Assembly: GCF_002954545.1 (NCBI RefSeq)
Contig: NZ_MSCH01000003.1
Location: forward strand, 953,934 to 1,017,933
Length of the DNA stretch: 64,000 nt
Direction of reading: 5' to 3'
From: Psychrosphaera saromensis
GTDB taxonomy: Bacteria > Pseudomonadota > Gammaproteobacteria > Enterobacterales > Alteromonadaceae
How positions within the stretch are numbered: the first letter of the stretch is position 1; each line of letters starts with the position of its first letter. The notes below the pieces were generated by a model. It was not told the DNA's origin. It was given only the letters and a program-made list of their open reading frames with translations, and did not search any database. Positions 57,605 to 64,000 of this stretch are shown in pieces. The position numbers and the translations under genes were made by a program.

Positions 57605-58963
57605 ATGGCTAAACCAGGATTAGACTTACAAAGCGGACAAACCGGTTTTTCCGAGTTGAAACAACGCTTATGGTTTGTATTGGTCGCAATCGTAGTATTT
57701 CGATTGGGATCATTTGTTCCAATTCCTGGGATTGACGCCGCAGTACTAGCTGATCTATTCGAGCAGCAAAAGGGTACCATCGTAGAAATGTTTAATATGT
57801 TCTCCGGTGGTGCGCTTGAGCGTGCTTCAGTATTAGCGTTGGGTATTATGCCGTATATAACAGCCTCTATTATTATGCAGTTATTAACGGTTATGCATCC
57901 TTCTTTAGCTGAGCTAAAGAAAGAAGGCGAGTCTGGTCGTAAGAAAATCAGTCAATACACACGCTATTTTACGCTGGTACTAGCGACATTCCAGTCGTTT
58001 GGTGTTGCTACATCTTTACCAAGTATGATGCCCGGACTAGTTATTGATCCTAGCCCAGGTTTTTACTTCACCGCTGTAGTTAGTTTGGTTACCGGCACCA
58101 TGTTTTTAATGTGGTTAGGCGAACAAATTACCGAACGTGGTATTGGTAACGGTATTTCAATACTAATATTTACTGGTATCGTTGCAGGATTGCCGTCAGC
58201 AATAGGACAAACCGCGGAGCAAGCCCGTCAGGGTGAAATTCACGTATTGTTGTTATTGGTGATTACGGCTGTTGTTTTTGCGGTAACATACTTTGTTGTT
58301 TTTGTTGAACGTGGTCAACGTCGAATCGTCGTTAATTACGCTAAACGCCAACAAGGCCGCCAAGTGTTTCAAGCACAAAGTTCACATTTACCTCTCAAGG
58401 TAAATATGGCTGGCGTAATACCTCCAATTTTTGCTGGTAGTATTATCATGTTTCCAAGTACAATAGCAGCTTGGTTTGGTACAGGTGATGGACCTGTTGC
58501 AGAATTCTTGCAACAAATGTCTTTAACTTTATCCCCAGGGCAACCTCTATACGTAATGTTGTACGCGGCTGCTATAATATTCTTCTGTTTTTTCTATACG
58601 GCGTTGGTTTTCAACCCGAGAGAAACAGCTGATAACTTAAAGCGCTCAGGTGCATTTATTCCAGGTATCAGACCTGGTGAACAAACGTCTCGTTATGTTG
58701 ATAAAGTAATGACTCGTTTGACACTAGCTGGTGCTATGTACATCACATTTGTTTGTCTTGTACCGGAATTTATGATGATAGCTTGGAACGTCCAATTTTA
58801 TTTTGGTGGCACATCGTTGTTAATCATCGTTGTCGTTGTCATGGATTTTATGGCTCAGGTTCAAACTTTATTGATGTCTCATCAGTATGAATCTGTTCTT
58901 AAAAAGGCAAACCTAGCAGGAAATGCTTTAGATAAAGCTAACCTGAAAGGTTATAGCCGCTAA
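57605..58963 (+). CDS. secY: Preprotein translocase subunit SecY
   Basis: 452 residues, ten membrane helices. [31 protein letters not shown] start ([21 protein letters not shown]), plug region ([32 protein letters not shown]), cytosolic loop [20 protein letters not shown] sequence ([15 protein letters not shown]) and [19 protein letters not shown]. Forms the SecYEG channel. In the spc operon, as is universal in this group. Confidence 0.99.
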   Translation: MAKPGLDLQSGQTGFSELKQRLWFVLVAIVVFRLGSFVPIPGIDAAVLADLFEQQKGTIVEMFNMFSGGALERASVLALGIMPYITASIIMQLLTVMHPSLAELKKEGESGRKKISQYTRYFTLVLATFQSFGVATSLPSMMPGLVIDPSPGFYFTAVVSLVTGTMFLMWLGEQITERGIGNGISILIFTGIVAGLPSAIGQTAEQARQGEIHVLLLLVITAVVFAVTYFVVFVERGQRRIVVNYAKRQQGRQVFQAQSSHLPLKVNMAGVIPPIFAGSIIMFPSTIAAWFGTGDGPVAEFLQQMSLTLSPGQPLYVMLYAAAIIFFCFFYTALVFNPRETADNLKRSGAFIPGIRPGEQTSRYVDKVMTRLTLAGAMYITFVCLVPEFMMIAWNVQFYFGGTSLLIIVVVVMDFMAQVQTLLMSHQYESVLKKANLAGNALDKANLKGYSR

Positions 58964-58981
58964 AATTGCGGAGTATAAGCA

Positions 58982-59095
58982 ATGAAAGTACGTGCTTCCG
59001 TTAAGAAGATTTGTCGTAACTGTAAAGTAATTAAGCGTTCAGGTGTTGTTCGCGTAATTTGTACAGACCCTAAGCATAAACAGCGTCAGGGTTAA
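58982..59095 (+). CDS. rpmJ: 50S ribosomal protein L36
   Basis: 37 residues, a small gene: [19 protein letters not shown], then [18 protein letters not shown]. It carries the zinc ligands Cys11, Cys14, Cys27 and His32 (the C+ form). GGAG lies before the ATG. Last gene of the spc operon. Confidence 0.98.
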   Translation: MKVRASVKKICRNCKVIKRSGVVRVICTDPKHKQRQG

Positions 59096-59112
59096 TACGA
59101 CATAAACTTGAT

Positions 59113-59137
59113 GGGCGAGAATATTTCTCGCCCTTAT
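59113..59137 (+). terminator. spc/alpha boundary hairpin (weak terminator)
   Basis: GGGCGAGAA and TTCTCGCCC around a 3-nt loop, then TTATTTA. The poor U-tract suggests partial termination with read-through into the alpha operon. Confidence 0.6.
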
Positions 59138-59145
59138 TTACAATC

Positions 59146-59210
59146 GGTCAGAGGTCGAGTATCCTAACGGGCTTTTCGACTGACCCATAACTATAGGAGA
59201 TGTGTTAGTG
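59146..59210 (+). promoter_or_regulatory. alpha operon leader (S4-binding alpha-RBS type)
   Basis: GGTCAG (59146-59151) pairs with CTGACC (59180-59185), extended by TCGA/TCGA across a bulge. The hairpin ends 22 nt before the GTG start of rpsM. In E. coli the equivalent pseudoknot binds S4 (encoded by rpsD in this operon) to block translation. Position and GTG start match. Confidence 0.6.
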
Positions 59211-59564
59211 GCCCGTATCGCTGGCATTAACATTTCCGATCGTAAACATTCTGTAATCGCTCTTACAGCGATTTACGGTATCGGCAAAACACGCTCACAA
59301 GCTATTTGTGTTGCGGCTGGTATCGCAGAAGATACGAAAATCGGAACTTTATCTGAACAAGATTTGGATAAATTACGTGAAGAAGTTGGCAAGTACACCG
59401 TAGAAGGTGATCTTCGCCGTGAAGTAACATTGAATATTAAGCGTTTAATGGATCTAGGTTGTTTTCGTGGCATACGCCATCGTCGCAGTCTTCCTCTACG
59501 CGGTCAGCGCACTAAAACTAATGCGCGTACCCGTAAAGGTCCACGTAAACCTATTTCAAAATAA
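59208..59564 (+). CDS. rpsM: 30S ribosomal protein S13
   Basis: 118 residues from GTG 59208 ([34 protein letters not shown]); a GTG 6 nt earlier is in frame but adds non-family residues. [34 protein letters not shown] start and leader match the S4-repressed arrangement. Confidence 0.98.
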   Translation: MARIAGINISDRKHSVIALTAIYGIGKTRSQAICVAAGIAEDTKIGTLSEQDLDKLREEVGKYTVEGDLRREVTLNIKRLMDLGCFRGIRHRRSLPLRGQRTKTNARTRKGPRKPISK

Positions 59565-59581
59565 GGCGGAGGTAGCAAGAA

Positions 59582-59971
59582 ATGGCAAAAGCTCCAACTC
59601 GTTCACGTAAAAAGGTAAAAAAGCAGGTTGCTGATGGTATGGCTCATATCCATGCGTCTTTCAACAACACAATCGTTACATTAACCGACCGTCAAGGCAA
59701 TGCGTTGTCTTGGGCTACGGCAGGTGGTTCAGGTTTCCGTGGTTCACGTAAATCTACACCATTCGCTGCACAAGTAGCGGCTGAACGCGCAGGCGAAGCA
59801 GCAAAAGAGTACGGTTTGAAGAATATTGAAGTTTTCGTAAAGGGCCCAGGTCCTGGTCGTGAATCTGCAATCCGCGCATTAAATGGCGTAGGTTTCAAGA
59901 TTACTAACATTACCGACGTAACTCCTATTCCTCATAACGGTTGTCGTCCGCCTAAAAAACGTCGTGTATAA
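59582..59971 (+). CDS. rpsK: 30S ribosomal protein S11
   Basis: 129 residues: [92 protein letters not shown]. Platform protein near the E site. 17 nt after rpsM. Confidence 0.99.
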   Translation: MAKAPTRSRKKVKKQVADGMAHIHASFNNTIVTLTDRQGNALSWATAGGSGFRGSRKSTPFAAQVAAERAGEAAKEYGLKNIEVFVKGPGPGRESAIRALNGVGFKITNITDVTPIPHNGCRPPKKRRV

Positions 59972-59993
59972 CGACTGTTAGTGGAGAAAGAAC

Positions 59994-60614
59994 ATGGCTA
60001 GATATTTGGGTCCAAAGCTAAAGCTTAGTCGTCGCGAAGGAACAGATTTGTTCCTTAAAAGCGGTGTACGTGCAATAGAATCTAAATGTAAAATCGATAC
60101 TGCACCTGGTCAGCATGGAGCTCGTAAAGCTCGTTTGTCTGATTACGGTTTGCAACTTCGTGAAAAACAAAAAGTACGTCGTATTTACGGTATTTTAGAA
60201 AAACAATTCCGTAACTACTATAAACAAGCGGCTCGTATAAAAGGTAATACTGGTGAAAACCTATTACAACTTTTAGAAAGCCGTTTAGATAACGTTGTTT
60301 ATCGCATGGGTTATGCAACTACTCGTGCTGAAGCTCGTCAACTTGTTAGCCACAAAGCAATTGTAGTTAACGGTGTCGTAGTGAACGTTCCTTCCTACAA
60401 AGTGTCTGCTGAAGACGTGATTGCTATTCGTGAAAAATCGAAGAAACAAGATCGTATTGCTGCAGCTCTTGAGTTAGCTGAACAACGTGAAAAACCGACT
60501 TGGATTGAAGTAGATAATAAAGCTATGACTGGTGTTTATAAATCAAACCCAGAACGTACTGATTTATCTGCAGAGATTAATGAACAGTTAATTGTTGAAC
60601 TTTACTCTAAGTAA
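59994..60614 (+). CDS. rpsD: 30S ribosomal protein S4
   Basis: 206 residues: [47 protein letters not shown], the S4 RNA-binding domain [31 protein letters not shown]. Primary 16S binder and the expected repressor of this operon. Zinc-free form. Confidence 0.99.
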   Translation: MARYLGPKLKLSRREGTDLFLKSGVRAIESKCKIDTAPGQHGARKARLSDYGLQLREKQKVRRIYGILEKQFRNYYKQAARIKGNTGENLLQLLESRLDNVVYRMGYATTRAEARQLVSHKAIVVNGVVVNVPSYKVSAEDVIAIREKSKKQDRIAAALELAEQREKPTWIEVDNKAMTGVYKSNPERTDLSAEINEQLIVELYSK

Positions 60615-60638
60615 AGTTGAAACATAAGAGGATATATA

Positions 60639-61631
60639 ATGCAGGGGTCTGTAACTGAATTCCTTAAGCCAAGGCTTGTAGATATAGAACAGGTGAGTCC
60701 AACTCGCGCTAAAGTAACACTAGAACCATTAGAACGTGGGTTTGGTCACACTTTAGGTAATGCGTTGCGCAGAATTTTGTTGTCTTCTATGCCTGGTTGT
60801 GCAGTGACCGAAGTAGAAATCGACGGTGTTCAGCACGAATACAGTGCCAAAGAAGGCGTGCAGGAAGATGTGATTGAAATATTGTTAAACCTTAAAGGTT
60901 TGGCAGTAAGCGTAGAAGGGAAGGACGAAGTTATCTTAACTTTAACTAAGTCTGGTAGTGGCCCTGTTACAGCTGCTGATTTTCAGCACGATGGTGATGT
61001 AGAAATCATCAACCCTGAGCACGTAATTTGTAATTTGACGAGCGCAAACTCTGAAATTTCAATGCGTGTAACAGTGCAGCGTGGCCGTGGCTATGTTCCT
61101 GCATCTGCGCGTGTGTCCTCTGACGACGAGGATCGTCCAATTGGTCGTCTTTTACTTGACGCATCATTCAGCCCTGTTGAGCGTATAGCTTACAATGTTG
61201 AAAGTGCTCGTGTAGAACAACGTACTGATCTAGACAAATTGATCATTGATATGGAAACGAATGGCACATTGGATCCTGAAGAGGCAATCCGTCGTTCATC
61301 TACTATTTTAGCCGAGCAATTAGATGCGTTCGTAGATTTACGTGACGTAACTGAAGTTCAGCAAGAAGAAGAGAAACCAGAATTTGATCCAATTCTATTA
61401 CGTCCTGTGGACGATCTAGAGTTGACTGTTCGTTCAGCTAACTGTTTGAAAGCTGAACAAGTACAATACATCGGCGATTTGGTTCAAAGAACTGAGGTTG
61501 AGTTACTTAAAACTCCTAACCTTGGTAAAAAGTCTCTAACAGAAATAAAAGACGTTTTGGCGTCTCGCGGGTTGTCACTAGGCATGCGTCTAGAAAATTG
61601 GCCGCCAGCTAGTCTGTTAGAAAATGACTAA
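60639..61631 (+). CDS. rpoA: DNA-directed RNA polymerase subunit alpha
   Basis: 330 residues: N-terminal dimerisation domain ([40 protein letters not shown]), linker, and C-terminal domain with [46 protein letters not shown]. The C-terminal helix carries the UP-element-binding Arg region (the QYIGDL and NLGKKSL motifs). Standard. Confidence 0.99.
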   Translation: MQGSVTEFLKPRLVDIEQVSPTRAKVTLEPLERGFGHTLGNALRRILLSSMPGCAVTEVEIDGVQHEYSAKEGVQEDVIEILLNLKGLAVSVEGKDEVILTLTKSGSGPVTAADFQHDGDVEIINPEHVICNLTSANSEISMRVTVQRGRGYVPASARVSSDDEDRPIGRLLLDASFSPVERIAYNVESARVEQRTDLDKLIIDMETNGTLDPEEAIRRSSTILAEQLDAFVDLRDVTEVQQEEEKPEFDPILLRPVDDLELTVRSANCLKAEQVQYIGDLVQRTEVELLKTPNLGKKSLTEIKDVLASRGLSLGMRLENWPPASLLEND

Positions 61632-61672
61632 ACCGAATTACGGTTAAACGAATTAGTTAGAAGGAAAAGCTC

Positions 61673-62074
61673 ATGCGCCATCGTAAGAGTGGTCGTCAAT
61701 TAAACCGCAACAGCAGTCATCGTCAAGCGATGTTCCGTAATATGGCGGGTTCATTGGTGAAGCATGAAATCATCAAGACAACTTTGCCTAAAGCTAAAGA
61801 ATTACGTCGTGTTGTTGAACCATTGATCACAATGGCTAAACAAGACAGCGTAGCTAACCGCCGCTTAGCGTTTGCTCGTACAAGAGACGCAGAAGTAGTT
61901 GGTAAGTTATTTAGCGAATTAGGTCAACGTTACAGTGAACGCCCTGGTGGATATACACGTATCATTAAGTGCGGCTACCGTACTGGTGATAAAGCACCAA
62001 TGGCATACATTGAACTGGTTGAAAGACCAGAAGTTGATGCAGATGCTGAAGTAGTTGAAGCTACTGAAGAGTAA
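61673..62074 (+). CDS. rplQ: 50S ribosomal protein L17
   Basis: 133 residues: [52 protein letters not shown], then [28 protein letters not shown]. Last gene of the alpha operon, with an acidic C-terminal tail. Terminator immediately after. Confidence 0.99.
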   Translation: MRHRKSGRQLNRNSSHRQAMFRNMAGSLVKHEIIKTTLPKAKELRRVVEPLITMAKQDSVANRRLAFARTRDAEVVGKLFSELGQRYSERPGGYTRIIKCGYRTGDKAPMAYIELVERPEVDADAEVVEATEE

Positions 62075-62076
62075 AG

Positions 62077-62103
62077 AAAAGCCGGGTTCGCCCGGCTTTT
62101 TTG
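62077..62103 (+). terminator. alpha operon terminator
   Basis: AAAAGCCGGG and CCCGGCTTTT closed by a stable TTCG tetraloop, then T-tract, 3 nt after the rplQ stop. Confidence 0.95.
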
Positions 62104-62450
62104 TATCTAAAATTTATGATCACTTATTTCACCTCCTATTTCAGTTCTGTTAGTTAAACTTTTATATCCTACTTATTTAAATTATTTCCTACCTTATATA
62201 GTCAAACCTTCTTTTTATAATTAAGTTATTTAATTAGATGAAAGATAAATAATCTATTAGCAACTATATAGTGAATTTTTTTAAAGTAATTAAACTAGAT
62301 TATTAGTTATTAGCTTCATATATTGATGATAATTCCATATATGAATCATAGTAAATCGGCCATATATCTTCCTATATATGTCATATTTAATCGTTTTTTA
62401 TACAAGATGTTTGCTATTTGACCAAACAAACATAAATGTTAAAAAAGATC
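62104..62450. other. AT-rich upstream region of the rrn operon
   Basis: About 350 nt without a gene. Recurrent CATATAT/ATATATG motifs (62330-62390) and A-tracts next to P1 suggest UP-element and Fis/H-NS-type architecture; individual sites cannot be defined by eye. Confidence 0.5.
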
Positions 62451-62478
62451 TTGCGCGTGTTTAAAAGATCCCTATAAT
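62451..62478 (+). promoter_or_regulatory. rrn promoter P1
   Basis: -35 TTGCGC (62451-62456), 16-nt spacer, -10 TATAAT (62473-62478), then GCGCCCC discriminator. An A-rich UP-like stretch (AAAAAAGATC) abuts the -35. Confidence 0.85.
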
Positions 62479-62597
62479 GCGCCCCATGTTGTCAGGGAGA
62501 CATCAAACGGCAGAAAGACAAAGTTAAGTAAGCAGTTTGAGATTGAAATTGATTAGGAAGTTTGCAAAAACTAAATAAAAAAGATTTCAAATAATCG

Positions 62598-62625
62598 TTG
62601 ACAACGATAACGGGAAGTGTAAAAT
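62598..62625 (+). promoter_or_regulatory. rrn promoter P2
   Basis: -35 TTGACA (62598-62603), 16-nt spacer, -10 TAAAAT (62620-62625), GCGCATCCC discriminator. Tandem with P1 about 147 nt upstream. Confidence 0.85.
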
Positions 62626-62681
62626 GCGCATCCCGGTTGAGACAAGCCTTGAGCGACTCAAATGAGAGTCAGTCTTAACCA

Positions 62682-62712
62682 GAACCTTCGGGGTTCGAAA
62701 TGTTCTTTAACA
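62682..62712 (+). promoter_or_regulatory. rrn boxB-boxA antitermination site
   Basis: boxB hairpin GAACC-TTCGG-GGTTC (62682-62696), then boxA TGTTCTTTAACA (62701-62712; E. coli TGCTCTTTAACA). It loads NusB-NusE (S10) on rRNA transcripts. Confidence 0.85.
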
Positions 62713-62845
62713 ACTTGTAATTAATTATCTGTGTGGGCACTTGTGAATGATAGTAACAAAAAGATTTACTATTTTTTAAGTGTCTGTGCAAACAAATTTA
62801 TTTATTTGAACAGTATTTATTGAGTAGGATTAAATGAAACACTTT

Positions 62846-64000
<1,155 letters not shown>

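Overview
The window is a contiguous piece of a marine gammaproteobacterial chromosome. The partial 16S rRNA at the right edge, the low GC, the groES-groEL/fxsA/cutA/dsbD and polA/engB/yihI neighbourhoods, the cytochrome c4/c5 genes and the ribosomal protein order all point to Alteromonadales. The best guess is Colwelliaceae (Thalassotalea/Colwellia-like); this comes from reading the sequence, not from a database search.

Layout. 1-9.9 kb: a partial VTT-domain/FAD oxidoreductase fusion, a TonB-dependent receptor, a DoxX-like protein, and a three-gene egtB-egtD-BCCT operon that joins ergothioneine-type chemistry to a transporter with an intact trimethylammonium cage. 8.4-16.1 kb: small redox and accessory genes (NmrA-like reductase, SnoaL-like protein, LysR regulator, beta-barrel protein, ABM-like protein, nitroreductase, cytoplasmic OpuAC-like protein, thioredoxin-fold protein, Yellow/MRJP-like protein). 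16.3-20.05 kb: a decaying stretch with three recognisable broken genes (ABM monooxygenase, LysR, MarR) and a relic of the groEL 3' end, around an intact siderophore-interacting protein and a DUF4405 membrane pair. 20.1-31.9 kb: groEL/groES under a sigma-32-type promoter, an unknown outer-membrane protein, an 8-nt minisatellite, fxsA, cutA-dsbD, aroQ-accB-accC, and DUF1285, DUF3630 and acyltransferase genes. 32-41.6 kb: DUF2489-yihI, cytochrome c4, engB, a probable small RNA in the Spot 42 position, polA, cytochrome c5 and rep. 41.7-47.9 kb: TraF-like outer-membrane protein, ubiK, a spermidine-synthase-like methyltransferase, a GNAT/thioesterase fusion, a YaiI-family protein and an acyl-CoA dehydrogenase.

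From 48.1 kb to the end lies growth machinery: the complete S10, spc and alpha ribosomal protein operons (rpsJ to rplQ, including secY, rpmJ and rpoA), all on the plus strand, then an rrn operon with tandem promoters, boxB/boxA and the first ~1155 nt of 16S rRNA. Structured leaders or promoters precede rpsJ, rplN and rpsM. The S10, spc and rrn promoters share GC-rich discriminators, which suggests common growth-rate control.

Most noteworthy: (1) a ~100-nt minus-strand RNA between polA and engB with its own promoter, a C-rich anti-Shine-Dalgarno-like loop and a strong terminator; (2) the egtB-egtD-BCCT operon; (3) a 96-nt near-identical duplication of the groEL terminator region 15.5 kb away, plus a third, diverged copy that keeps the last groEL codons; (4) the pseudogene cluster; (5) a promoter plus structured leader for the spc operon. 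No CRISPR array, prophage, transposase or tRNA gene was seen.
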